Of a stretch of 64,000 bases of DNA, positions 36,279-44,956 are shown piece after piece. The position numbers and the translations under genes were made by a program. How positions within the stretch are numbered: position 1 is the first letter of the stretch; every line of letters begins with the position of its first letter. A model generated the notes under the pieces. It did not search any database and was not told the origin of the DNA. It worked only from the letters and a program-made list of their open reading frames with translations. Source of the DNA: Candidatus Krumholzibacteriota bacterium (GTDB taxonomy: Bacteria; Krumholzibacteriota; Krumholzibacteriia; JAJRXK01); the NCBI GenBank assembly GCA_029262065.1, contig JAJDAC010000048.1, positions 124,001 to 188,000 on the forward strand, in the 5' to 3' direction.

Positions 36279-36295
36279 GTGGCATGTGAATTGCC
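36279..36295 (+). promoter_or_regulatory. Sigma-54 (-24/-12) promoter of the MCP-like gene
   Basis: TGGCATG, four bases, then TTGCC reproduces the -24/-12 consensus with exact GG-to-GC spacing. The predicted start of transcription near 36306 lies about 60 bp before the GTG start of the MCP-like gene. RpoN and an activator are not encoded in this window. Confidence 0.72.
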
Positions 36296-36367
36296 CCTAG
36301 TCCTGCGGAACGCTCTGGGGAGGTCGATTTTTCCTCCCCTTCCTCTATCAATGTGCAGGAGCCAACC

Positions 36368-38044
36368 GTGGCTAAGCAACGTGTCGTCCTGACTACCCCG
36401 TGGAAATTGGGGCTCTTCGTATTCCTACTGGTCGTAGGATGCGGATTTGGACTCATCTACGCATACTTGACGCTTCTGGGCGGTACGCTTGAGTTTGGCG
36501 ACTCCGAGTCATTGCAAGCGTTCTACATCGTCTGCGGTAGCGTGGCGTTGCTGGGCATAACTGGCTACCTCGCGGTGGTTACGCAGGCTCGTCCCATGGA
36601 CCAGGCCCAGAAGGACTCGCGGAAGCGAGAGAAACTTCTGAAGAAGCTGGCCAAGGTGGACGACCCCACCGACGTCGACGTCGACGACTTTGAGGGAGAC
36701 TCAGCCCTGCACAACGTGATCGAGCGTTGGCAGGAAGATCATGGCGTGGCCACCCAGGCCCAGATGGCTATTTCCAACCAGCGCGCGGCCATCGACGGAC
36801 TCATCACCAAGGTCCAGTCGGCGGGCGCGGGTGAAGTCGAGTGGTTGGAAACCCGTGAGGACGACGAGATCGCTCCACTGGTTAGCGCCATCAACTCGAT
36901 CCTGGCCAAGTCTTCTCCCGGGGCCGGAATGGCGGGTAGCGCGGACCCGGTCGGTTCGGCCGATGAGGTTCTTCTCAGCGTCGACGCGCTGACCCAGCAA
37001 CAATCCCAATTGCGCGGCTTCGCGGCTTCGGTGGCGTCCAGTTCCGAAGAGCTGGCGCGCCGTGCCCAGACGAACATGTCTTCCAACGGTGGCCAGTCGC
37101 TGGCGCGCCAGCTCGACAGTGGCAGCCTGGGCGATGTATCGCGCCGCAACTCCAACCGCCTGGCTCAGCTTCGTGCCACGCTCGAGCAGTTGGCCGAGGA
37201 ATCGAACCGGTTGGCGATCAACGCCGCGCTTCAGGTCAGTCGCCTCGGCGAGTCGGGAACCGACCTGCTGAATGTGACCGAGGAAATTCGATCGCTGTCT
37301 ACGCGGTATCAGCGGATGGTGGCTGAGCTGCGCCTGTGCGAGCACGACCAGGAGCTCACGCTCAACGAGTTGCGTGCGTTGGCCAATGCCGACGATTCCA
37401 CTCCCAGCGCTTCGGCCGGGCTGTCGCCCGATGCGGTACAGAAGCTGGCCATGGTTCTCGATCAGAACTCCGGTGGTCTAGAAGAGATCGCTTCGCAGTT
37501 GGGCAATCACGTTGCGCATCTGAAGTGGGTGGCCGATCCGTCGCAGCCGCGACCGACCGTGGCCGCCAGTCGCGGTGTGACGCCGTTGCCCGGAGCCTCG
37601 ACTCCGCCGATGCCGCCGGCGACGGAGACCCCAACCGACCACTCTCCGGTCGATGCGCCGATGGCCGCGCCCACGTCATTTGGTGCCATGGAATCGGCGC
37701 CGCCCGCGGTGGACCCCGGTGCGGCGGTAGATTCCGCGCTGGGATTCCAGGCCAGCGCGCCCGCGGCCGATTCAGGCCCCGCCATCGGAGGCGCGAACGG
37801 CCCCGGCAACGGTCCCATGTTTGAAACGCCGACGTCCCCGCCTGCTGCTTTTGGTGGCGGTGCCTCTTCCGGCCGTCGCGACGTGATTGATTTCAGCGGC
37901 CCGGTGACCCCGGTATCGGTCGCTCCGACCGAAGACGATGCGATTGATCTCACGAGTCTTGGTGCCGTCGAACTGCCGGCCGATCTTGACGCCGAGGGAA
38001 ACCCCGTCTACGACCTAATGGAGCTTGGCGCCGTTGAAGTATGA
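36368..38044 (+). CDS. MCP-like membrane signalling protein without a periplasmic sensor
   Basis: This 558-residue protein starts at GTG 36368, which has GCAGGAG six bases upstream. Two transmembrane segments (about 13-37 and 51-72) are joined by only about 13 residues, so there is no periplasmic ligand domain. A charged region and helical coiled coil follow. Residues 276-310 read LAEESNRLAINAALQVSRLGES and then TDLLNVTEEIRSLS. This aligns with the methyl-accepting chemotaxis protein hairpin tip (QTNLLALNAAIEAARAGE and on), but EAARAGE has become QVSRLGE. From about 390 a Pro/Ala-rich tail leads to two copies of LGAVE, the last at the extreme C-terminus. It probably organises a signalling complex with the CheA-like protein encoded 46 bp downstream. 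Confidence 0.82.
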   Translation: MAKQRVVLTTPWKLGLFVFLLVVGCGFGLIYAYLTLLGGTLEFGDSESLQAFYIVCGSVALLGITGYLAVVTQARPMDQAQKDSRKREKLLKKLAKVDDPTDVDVDDFEGDSALHNVIERWQEDHGVATQAQMAISNQRAAIDGLITKVQSAGAGEVEWLETREDDEIAPLVSAINSILAKSSPGAGMAGSADPVGSADEVLLSVDALTQQQSQLRGFAASVASSSEELARRAQTNMSSNGGQSLARQLDSGSLGDVSRRNSNRLAQLRATLEQLAEESNRLAINAALQVSRLGESGTDLLNVTEEIRSLSTRYQRMVAELRLCEHDQELTLNELRALANADDSTPSASAGLSPDAVQKLAMVLDQNSGGLEEIASQLGNHVAHLKWVADPSQPRPTVAASRGVTPLPGASTPPMPPATETPTDHSPVDAPMAAPTSFGAMESAPPAVDPGAAVDSALGFQASAPAADSGPAIGGANGPGNGPMFETPTSPPAAFGGGASSGRRDVIDFSGPVTPVSVAPTEDDAIDLTSLGAVELPADLDAEGNPVYDLMELGAVEV

Positions 38045-38090
38045 GTTCTGTCTGGATCTCCTTCTTTCCACCTCTCGCTGACGAGGAGCC

Positions 38091-40307
38091 ATGAGTCGTT
38101 CCGGTTCCCAGACGTCGCAGGTCGGATTGTTCTCAACCCAGATCTCCGAGCAGATCGTGCGGCTACGAGCGCTTGCAAGCATCGATGCCGCCGGCACCGA
38201 CTCGGTGTCGGTGAAGCGGGCCGTCATGGCTACCCGATTGTTGGGCGGCAGCGCGCGCATTCTGCAGCTGGGTGCGCTGCAGGATTTTCTCGATGAGCTG
38301 CTCCTGTGGTTGCAGGGCGTCGAGCACGCCAATGATGATCTGAACACCACTCAGACGCTGATTCTCGACAGTGTGATCGAGTTGGAAGAGTCGCTCATGC
38401 TGCAGCTTGACGACACCGACGGTGAAGCACCCGATTTCAGCATGCTCGAAGATGAGATTCGCGAGCTGCTTCAGTTGATGAAGCGCAATCGTGGACCGGT
38501 TACGCAGCGCCTTGATCCCGAACTGATCGACCCGCTGGCGCCGCCCACCGCGCGCGAAGTTGCGGCCGACACGCACGCGGCGGTCGAATCCGTCGTGGAC
38601 CTGGTCGAAACGGCGGCGGATCCCGCTTCCAAGCCAACCGAACGTCGGTCCGATGAGCGCGGCGAGCGGGCTGAGCCGACGAATCCAGTCACCGAAGCGG
38701 CGCCGGTCGTCGAAGCCAAGCCGACTGCGGAAGCCAAGCTGCCCGCCGACGCCAAGCCGACCGCCGAAGCGACACCGGTCGCGAAGGCCAAGGCCACTGA
38801 CTCCCCGACCACCATGTCCGGCCAGGCTGGCGTGGTGGCGGAGCACCTGGCCGCCGCAATGGACAGCCTCGATGGGGCGGACGGTACGTTTACCGCGGCC
38901 GAACTGATGGCCCTGGGTGAGCTGGGCCGGCGCGTACATACGGTGCTGGGTCAACTTGAGCCCATGCCGATCGAGGAAGTGGCCGAAGACGACTACGACG
39001 CCGATGATCCGCTCTTTGCCAAGTTGGCCAAGCACGTGGCGTCGCTGAGTGTGGCCCAGGAAGATCCTGTTGCATTTCGCTCGCGCGGATCGTCCGACGG
39101 CGTGGGAGCGGGGCTCCTGGATCCCGTCCGAGACATTCTGCAGAGCCTCATCACCGATAGCGGTCGCGCGATCGACCAGGCGCTGCGCGAGGAAGAGACC
39201 CTGTCTGGAGGCGCCTGGATCGAGATATCCGTGGCCGAGAACGACGGGCGACTGGAACTGGCCGTTCGCGACAATGCGCCGCGCATGGAGGGTCCCTCGC
39301 TGGATACCGGCGATCGACTCAGCGTATACCGCGGTCTACGCCGCGCACGTCAACTGCTGCAACAACTTGGCGGCGTGGTCCTGGTGGAGCCGCAGGAACG
39401 CAAAAACGATCGATTTTGTTTGATGCTTCCGGCGGCGCTGGGGCGTCAAACGTATCAACTTATTTCGATCAATGATGCCTTGGTCGCTGTTTCGTGGGCT
39501 TTGGTGGAAAACGCCGTATCCACGGCCGGCCTACTGTTCGAAACCGATATCCACGGCGAGAGCATCGTCCATCACGGCCGCAACACGCCGCTGGTCGAGC
39601 TCAGTCAGTTCACGCCGGCGACCGACCCAATCCACGAGACGGCCCAGTGCATTCTGGTATCGGGCTCGGTGGAGAAACGCGTGGGGCTCTACTGTTCCGA
39701 GGTGCGTGAGCGGGTCGAGGTGTCGGAGTTGTTCGACCCTTCCGATGACTGGGCGGGCGTGGCCTACGCCGCATTCCAGTACGGCGAGCAGACGGTGCCG
39801 GTGCTCGATATCCAACGGCTCCTCATGCTCCGGTTCGACGCCAACGTCGATGGCGCCGTGCCCGGCTCGGTCAACGATCCGGTGCTCGATGCCTACATCC
39901 CGTCCGATCTCGCGGCCCCGGTCGATACCTTCGAAGACGAAGTGCCCGACGATGACGGATCGCGACGCGTGTTGCTGATCAATCAGTCGGATTTCCGCCG
40001 TCGCGAAATGAAGCGGGTCCTGGAGGGCATGGGGTTTGTCGTGGTGGCGACCGACACCATCGACAACGCCCTGGCGATGGCGCCCGCGAAACTGGACCTG
40101 ATCATTACCGACCTGCGCTTGGGGCAGGCGGCCAGAGAGAGTGTTCCGACGCTTCGAACGCAGATGGGTGAGCCTCCGGTGGTACTCACCAGTGCAGCAT
40201 CGCATGAACAAGCGCAGATTCTCGCGCGTAAGGTAGGGGCTCAGGCCTTCTGGCTCGATCCCTACCGACCGGACGCGCTCGACAGGATTCTCGAAGCGGT
40301 CTCATGA
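38091..40307 (+). CDS. CheA-like pseudokinase fused to CheW and receiver domains
   Basis: This is a 738-residue protein with GAGGAG just before the ATG. Domains in order are an Hpt-like helical bundle (17-105), a Lys/Ala/Pro linker, a dimerisation-like segment (about 245-325), a HATPase-like domain (340-448), a CheW-like domain (452-600) and a receiver (about 622-738). In the Hpt block GGSAR is kept, but the phospho-His position is Arg49. The ATPase N-box RNAxDH has become GRAIDQ, and the glycine lid motifs read RDNAPRM and GDRLSVY. The receiver keeps its Asp (ITDLRLG), but the acidic pair is NQ and the Lys is Asp. It is probably a scaffold rather than a kinase. Confidence 0.83.
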   Translation: MSRSGSQTSQVGLFSTQISEQIVRLRALASIDAAGTDSVSVKRAVMATRLLGGSARILQLGALQDFLDELLLWLQGVEHANDDLNTTQTLILDSVIELEESLMLQLDDTDGEAPDFSMLEDEIRELLQLMKRNRGPVTQRLDPELIDPLAPPTAREVAADTHAAVESVVDLVETAADPASKPTERRSDERGERAEPTNPVTEAAPVVEAKPTAEAKLPADAKPTAEATPVAKAKATDSPTTMSGQAGVVAEHLAAAMDSLDGADGTFTAAELMALGELGRRVHTVLGQLEPMPIEEVAEDDYDADDPLFAKLAKHVASLSVAQEDPVAFRSRGSSDGVGAGLLDPVRDILQSLITDSGRAIDQALREEETLSGGAWIEISVAENDGRLELAVRDNAPRMEGPSLDTGDRLSVYRGLRRARQLLQQLGGVVLVEPQERKNDRFCLMLPAALGRQTYQLISINDALVAVSWALVENAVSTAGLLFETDIHGESIVHHGRNTPLVELSQFTPATDPIHETAQCILVSGSVEKRVGLYCSEVRERVEVSELFDPSDDWAGVAYAAFQYGEQTVPVLDIQRLLMLRFDANVDGAVPGSVNDPVLDAYIPSDLAAPVDTFEDEVPDDDGSRRVLLINQSDFRRREMKRVLEGMGFVVVATDTIDNALAMAPAKLDLIITDLRLGQAARESVPTLRTQMGEPPVVLTSAASHEQAQILARKVGAQAFWLDPYRPDALDRILEAVS

Positions 40308-40326
40308 TGGTGTGTCGCTCCCGCTT

Positions 40327-40339
40327 GCACCTTGGGTGC
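40327..40339 (+). promoter_or_regulatory. Candidate enhancer site for a sigma-54 activator (GCAC-N5-GTGC)
   Basis: GCAC-CTTGG-GTGC, within the wider imperfect repeat TTGCACC-TTG-GGTGCGCAA, lies about 143 bp upstream of the -24 element at 40475. It matches the pattern found upstream of the first sigma-54 promoter of this cluster and resembles NtrC-type sites. No protein can be named. Confidence 0.45.
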
Positions 40340-40473
40340 GCAATGGCACGATGCAACGTCCGATGGAGGCATGGAAGTCCATCGTGGGCCCGTACTGAAT
40401 CCGACAACATCGGGATGTGCCTGTAAGTGCCTTCAAACAGCGCTTCTAGGGAGCCAAGGGGCCTAACGTGTCC

Positions 40474-40490
40474 TTGGCATACGGGTTGCT
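40474..40490 (+). promoter_or_regulatory. Sigma-54 (-24/-12) promoter of the HTH and HD-GYP-like genes
   Basis: TTGGCAT, four bases, then GTTGCT gives TGGCA and TTGCT with the exact GG-to-GC spacing of the sigma-54 consensus. Transcription would start near 40501, 54 bp before the ATG of the small DNA-binding gene. The surrounding 247-bp gap has no other gene. Confidence 0.72.
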
Positions 40491-40554
40491 GATGTCAATG
40501 GCAGGCACACATCATTTTGTCCAAGACACCTTTGAGGGCTAAGGGGATTCTGGA

Positions 40555-40779
40555 ATGAGCAACAAGCACGGCGGAGACTACGCCAACATCTACATCGGCG
40601 CCGAGGACGCAGCCTCGCCCGTGATGACGTCTGGCGAAGCTGCCGATTATCTGAAGATGCACGTCAAGACCGTTTGCCGTCTGGCCAAGGAAGGCAAGAT
40701 TCCGGCAAAAAAGGTGGGCAGCGAGTGGCGCTTTCTCAAGAGCGTGCTCGATCAGTGGCTTACCAAGGAACTCGTCTAG
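40555..40779 (+). CDS. Excisionase-family (MerR-like) DNA-binding protein
   Basis: This 74-residue protein is almost entirely one HTH_17/excisionase-type winged helix. TSGEAADYLKMHVKTVCRLAKEGKIPAKKVGSEWRF forms the helix-turn-helix and beta-wing, and SVLDQWLTKEL forms the last helix. Small free-standing members such as BldC and excisionases bind DNA cooperatively. A G-rich AAGGGGA ribosome site lies upstream. It follows a sigma-54 promoter and precedes the STAS-GAF-HD-GYP gene by 104 bp. No integrase is nearby, so a regulatory role is more likely than excision. Confidence 0.9.
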   Translation: MSNKHGGDYANIYIGAEDAASPVMTSGEAADYLKMHVKTVCRLAKEGKIPAKKVGSEWRFLKSVLDQWLTKELV

Positions 40780-40883
40780 CTCTCTTGCTTCGCACTCGCC
40801 TTTCGGCGAACAACGAGACGCTTTGATGGCGCGCGGTGGATCCTCCTGATCGCCGCGTGCTTTCGTCTGCACAGGTGTCATCC

Positions 40884-43109
40884 ATGCAAAAGGCCACCTT
40901 TTCAAGCGTGAAGCACCCGGACCCCGAGCTCTTCGTTGTGAAGGTCGGGGGACACCTGGGCACGCGTCAGAAGCGCTCGATCGAGGGTTTGGTGGAGAAG
41001 TGTCGTGAGCGCGAGAAGCATCGCGTGATCTTCGACTTTTCCGAACTCGATAGCATGGGCGGGGTAGTCGCTTCCATCCTGGGTGATTTCTCGTTTGAAT
41101 TGTCCCAGGCCGGAGCCGGCGCTTGCTACGTGGGTGCGTCCGAGCTGGTGCAGAACTTCATGCGAGCGCGCTTCACCCAGGTGAAGCCGGTGTTCGCTCT
41201 GGACATCGAAAAGGCGCAGGCCCTGGTGAACGGCGAGGCATCCGTGTTCGCTGAGCCGGCCATTGGTGACGACAAGACTGACGAAGCGGAGTCCAGCGCA
41301 TCGGCCAAGGGCTCGGATTCCAAACGGGTTCCGAAGGTCGAAGCCAAGAAGAACCGGCAGGCCGACCCGAAAGCGTCGGTCCCGGTCGAATCACCCTCGA
41401 AGGGGCAAGCGGCCGAGTCCACGAAGTCGGTGACGGCCCCGCGCCCATCGCCGCCGCCCGACGATGCCGACTCCGACGATGCCGACCCCGATGATGTGGT
41501 CGAAGAGATCATCAGCGAGGGCAACACGGCGCCCGAGCGCCGGCCGAGTTACCTGACGCTGGAACAAGCCGAGGAGAAGTTGCGTGACGCCGGCTCTCCC
41601 GAGATGGAGAAGCTGGCCTTCGCGGGACTGTTGTTTGGCAGCAGCCTGGCCGAAACCTGCTACTACTTCGTGCGTCGTGGTGATCATCTGGTCGAGGCCG
41701 AGGACTCCGATCTACAGCTACCCATCGACGGGTCGTTGGCCAAGCTACTGGATGAACGCGGCAACTCGATTCCCATGGAAGACCTGGTCCACGTCGATCT
41801 CGACGAGCTCGAAACCGACGTCCTTGCCCGCGTCAATTGCCAGGCCATGATTCCGCTGGGTGGTCAACGAGGGCTGCGCGGCGTGTTGTTCGTGCGCAAG
41901 AACCAGGCGGGCGAGGTCTACGAAGCGGGCGAAACCCTCGCTCTCGATTTGCTGGCCCGGCAGTTCGACACGTCGGCCCGCGCCAGTCGTCCCGGAGCGG
42001 AACGTAAGAACAAGCGCGATCGCTACCGTCACCAAACCATCGTGCGCGTGAACCGCGAATTCAGTGCCATCAAAGACGACGAGCATCTGTTGAACGTCCT
42101 GCTGGTGACCATCATGGGCGAGCTGGGTGTATCTGGCGGTGCGGTGTTCCGCGCGGACGGCGAACAATTCACACCCCAGTGCGCGCGTGGTTGCGAGCTC
42201 GAACAAATGCCGATTCTGCAGGCACCGTCCGCCGAGCATCTGGAAGATTGGACCAAGCCGCTCGATGTGGTAGCCGATCCTGATGCCCTCTCGCAGGAGG
42301 GTGTAGGCGAGCTGGTGCGGGCACTGGTGGCGGTCAACATGCAGGTGGTCGTGCCGTTGCGCGGCCAGAAGGAAGTATTGGGTATCGTGGCCCTGGGACC
42401 CAGCCGATCGGGTGATGCCATCACCGATCACGCTGAGTTCCTGACCGCCCTGGTACACCAGGCGGGCATTTCCATGGAGAGCGCGCGACTGTTCCGCAGC
42501 CTCCATGACCAGACCCTGCGTGTCGTGCGCACCATCATGACGTTGCTCGAGCGCCGCACCGGCGCCACCGGCGACCCTACCACCGAGGCCGTGACGTTCT
42601 ACACGGGTCGGGCGGCCCAGGAGCTGAATTATCCGTCGGAACAGATGCGCGATCTGCTTTATGGCACCGCACTACGCGACATTGGCATGATCGAAATCAG
42701 CGATCTGGTTCTGAAGAGCCCGCGCAAGCTGAGCCCCGAGGAGTGGAAGCTCATTCAGCGGCATCCCATTTCAGGCGTCGAACTGATCCGTTCCATGGAC
42801 TTCAGCGACGTAGCTTGTGACGTCGTCCTGCACCATCATGAGCGGTTCAACGGTGAAGGTTACCCGCATGGGTTACGCGGCACGGCCATTCCCCTCGGTG
42901 CGCGTATCGTGAGCGTCGTGGAATCCTACGTGGCCATGACGCACGAACTGCCCTACCGCGCAGCCCTGAGTTCCGAAGAGACCATTGAGGTCCTCAAGGA
43001 GAACTGGGAGATGCGCTACGACCCCGACGTGGTCGAGGCCTTCGTCCGCATTCTCGAGGCCGAGGGATCGCGGGACGCCTCGCACGAGGACCTGCTGGCC
43101 CTGTTGTAG
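40884..43109 (+). CDS. STAS-GAF-GAF-HD-GYP protein with degenerate HD site
   Basis: This is a 741-residue protein; the ATG at 40884 has AGGTG seven bases upstream. An N-terminal STAS-like domain (5-115) has DFSELDSMGGV, where Met58 replaces the phosphorylatable Ser. An acidic/Ser linker (120-215) and two GAF-like domains (about 235-365 and 385-535) follow, with an HD-GYP domain at 545-725. In HD-GYP the first ligand His (HSxRV) is Tyr573, and HD reads Arg598-Asp599 in TALRDIG. RHPISG, HHHERFNGEGYP and YR remain, and the later DAYDAM is VESYVAM. Cyclic-di-GMP hydrolysis is doubtful; a binding or scaffold role is more likely. It is probably cotranscribed with the small HTH gene. Confidence 0.85.
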   Translation: MQKATFSSVKHPDPELFVVKVGGHLGTRQKRSIEGLVEKCREREKHRVIFDFSELDSMGGVVASILGDFSFELSQAGAGACYVGASELVQNFMRARFTQVKPVFALDIEKAQALVNGEASVFAEPAIGDDKTDEAESSASAKGSDSKRVPKVEAKKNRQADPKASVPVESPSKGQAAESTKSVTAPRPSPPPDDADSDDADPDDVVEEIISEGNTAPERRPSYLTLEQAEEKLRDAGSPEMEKLAFAGLLFGSSLAETCYYFVRRGDHLVEAEDSDLQLPIDGSLAKLLDERGNSIPMEDLVHVDLDELETDVLARVNCQAMIPLGGQRGLRGVLFVRKNQAGEVYEAGETLALDLLARQFDTSARASRPGAERKNKRDRYRHQTIVRVNREFSAIKDDEHLLNVLLVTIMGELGVSGGAVFRADGEQFTPQCARGCELEQMPILQAPSAEHLEDWTKPLDVVADPDALSQEGVGELVRALVAVNMQVVVPLRGQKEVLGIVALGPSRSGDAITDHAEFLTALVHQAGISMESARLFRSLHDQTLRVVRTIMTLLERRTGATGDPTTEAVTFYTGRAAQELNYPSEQMRDLLYGTALRDIGMIEISDLVLKSPRKLSPEEWKLIQRHPISGVELIRSMDFSDVACDVVLHHHERFNGEGYPHGLRGTAIPLGARIVSVVESYVAMTHELPYRAALSSEETIEVLKENWEMRYDPDVVEAFVRILEAEGSRDASHEDLLALL

Positions 43110-43140
43110 GGTTCTTGCTGCCCGCCGGGAAAGCCCGGAG

Positions 43141-44484
43141 TCATTCCAACAATCCATGTAGGCTCATTACCGTGATCACGTTGAGCAACCCGGGAATGTC
43201 ATGGGAATCCTGTCCCGTTATCTCTTCGACCCTGTGAAGACGATGATAGACCGTGTTGATGTGGATCGATAGTGAGCTGGCGGTTCTCTTCACCGACAAA
43301 CCCGCATCAAGATAGGCGCGAAGCGTGGTCAGCAGAGCGCCATCGCTCTTGTTGTTCTCGGCCACGAGGGTTGTGAGCCACGCGGGTCGCAGTCGGTAGG
43401 TCGAAGAGTCGGCGGTGGCCACCAGATGGTCGAATGGCGGTACATCGCAAAAGCGCACGATGGGGTGGGTCGTTGACGCGTGATTGATGGCGTGACGTGC
43501 GTCTTCGTAGCAGCCGACCACACTATCCAGACCGGGACGGATGGTGCTGACTCCCACAAAGAATGGGGACCCTCCCATCCACTGGCCGGAGAACTCGCGC
43601 AGAATGGTCTCGAGTTTCAGGTCACAGGCCGTGGTGGCCGCGTTGATTACGCCTACGATTTCCGTATGGCGCACTCCCACCAGGTATTCCTTGCTGTTGT
43701 TCGACAGAATTCTCTCGACGTTGCGTGCTGCATCCAGAAGTTGTTCGTCGCTCGTCGATTCACCCTCATCCAGTCGGGCCACGAATGCAACGAACTCACC
43801 CTCGGGTTTCAGGCTGAAGCGACGCGCGATCGCCGCGGATGCTTCCAGGGGTTCGGTCAACAGACCTTCCAGGAATTCAGTCCGCGCGTGGCCGGTTATC
43901 CGGGCGATGTGCTGGGCCTCGGCTGAGTAGGCCTCGGCCGCGGTGTTGCTGGCCAGGTTGGTATACTCCATGGCCAGAAGACTGAGTGCCAGAACGGTTC
44001 GCCATGAATCGGCGCACAGTGGTTCCCCGGGCCCTGCGAAGAGCCCACACATGGTGCCCCAAGTTGCCTTGTGACCTGCGCGGTACGCTTGTAGCAACGC
44101 TGACAACGGGTAGCCCTCGCGCGCCCGTATCGCGGCATTTTCGCGCACGAACGAAAAGTCCCGACGCTCCAGGTCGAAACCCGCGTGCATGATTTTCACC
44201 GTCGATTCGACGTGTTGCACGCAATGTGCATGGACCCGGTCGATGATCTCGGTGGGCGCCGCCGCGAGCTCGGGCACGTCGGCTTTGGTTTGCAGAAGCA
44301 TTGCCATCGCAATCTCCGAAACGTGGGTTTCGAAGTATTGGACGACCCCCGGCGTGCGTGGGCTCTGCAAGAGGTCTTCCCGCCAGTGGGAAAGAACGGA
44401 TTCACTCGTCGCTCGTTGCTTGTGAGGTTTCACAACGAAAGGCCTCCATAGTTGTAATCGAGCCCATTGAATGAGCTTCAGCAT
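43141..44484 (-). CDS. PucR/CdaR-type transcriptional regulator
   Basis: This is a protein of about 447 residues. The C-terminal HTH_30 domain is LRAYLDAGLSVKRTASSLSIHINTVYHRLHRVEEITG, the PucR family signature. The N-terminal half (FETHVSEIAMAMLLQTKADVPELA and on) resembles the RsbR/RsbRD N-terminal globin-like sensor fold, and a GGDEF-like/CdaR middle region connects them. ATG 44484 is preferred by family length, although no Shine-Dalgarno is seen. The open frame to 44691 is not coding in character. It converges with the HD-GYP-like gene with 31 bp between stops. The target is unknown. Confidence 0.85.
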   Translation of the reverse strand: MLKLIQWARLQLWRPFVVKPHKQRATSESVLSHWREDLLQSPRTPGVVQYFETHVSEIAMAMLLQTKADVPELAAAPTEIIDRVHAHCVQHVESTVKIMHAGFDLERRDFSFVRENAAIRAREGYPLSALLQAYRAGHKATWGTMCGLFAGPGEPLCADSWRTVLALSLLAMEYTNLASNTAAEAYSAEAQHIARITGHARTEFLEGLLTEPLEASAAIARRFSLKPEGEFVAFVARLDEGESTSDEQLLDAARNVERILSNNSKEYLVGVRHTEIVGVINAATTACDLKLETILREFSGQWMGGSPFFVGVSTIRPGLDSVVGCYEDARHAINHASTTHPIVRFCDVPPFDHLVATADSSTYRLRPAWLTTLVAENNKSDGALLTTLRAYLDAGLSVKRTASSLSIHINTVYHRLHRVEEITGQDSHDIPGLLNVITVMSLHGLLE

Positions 44485-44877
44485 GTGAGATAGTACCAAA
44501 GTCGCCGTCGGGATGCTCGCACTCTGCCGCTCCCAATGGAGTGCGGGCCCCGACGATGACGCCTTCCCTTTCGCCAAGTACCTGGCGTGTCCCGATTTGT
44601 TGCCCGGTTTTCCGCGCGGGACGCTGGCTGTCCCCTCGCGTTCCATCCCGGTTTCCCAGCGCGCGAACGTAAGCTGCGCCGGGGATTCCACTTGGACCTT
44701 TCTCCCGGCCGCGGCTCAAGGCTGGTTCAGATTCTGCGTTGGCGTGTTCCTGCAGGCGGCGGACGTCGCGACGCCCGCGGCCTGCGGATCGTGGCCCCAC
44801 GCTTGTCGAACACGGTCCTCGTTCGCGCGCCTGGAATGACGGCGTTGACCCTGTAGCGGGAGGGAAGGCGTTCGTCA

Positions 44878-44923
44878 GGGGGCGGAGAAAAGAGACACAA
44901 CCTCGTCGCTTTTCTCGGCCCCC
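44878..44923 (-). terminator. Long stem-loop downstream of cdaA
   Basis: GGGGGCGGAGAAAAG pairs with CTTTTCTCGGCCCCC with one mismatch around a 16-base loop. It lies about 100 bp beyond the cdaA stop, after the 14-bp repeats, and lacks a U tract. It may end the folP-cdaA transcript. Confidence 0.4.
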
Positions 44924-44956
44924 CAGGCGCGTTGGGACGGAAGTGTTCGCGAACAG

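Noticed and set aside
40344-40350. Perfect TGGCACG that could be a -24 element
   Set aside because: No GC dinucleotide occurs at the -12 position; the spacing to the nearest TTGC is wrong. The usable -24/-12 pair is at 40474-40490.
40555-40779. Phage or integrative-element excisionase
   Set aside because: No integrase, attachment-site repeat or phage gene is in the region; context is regulatory.
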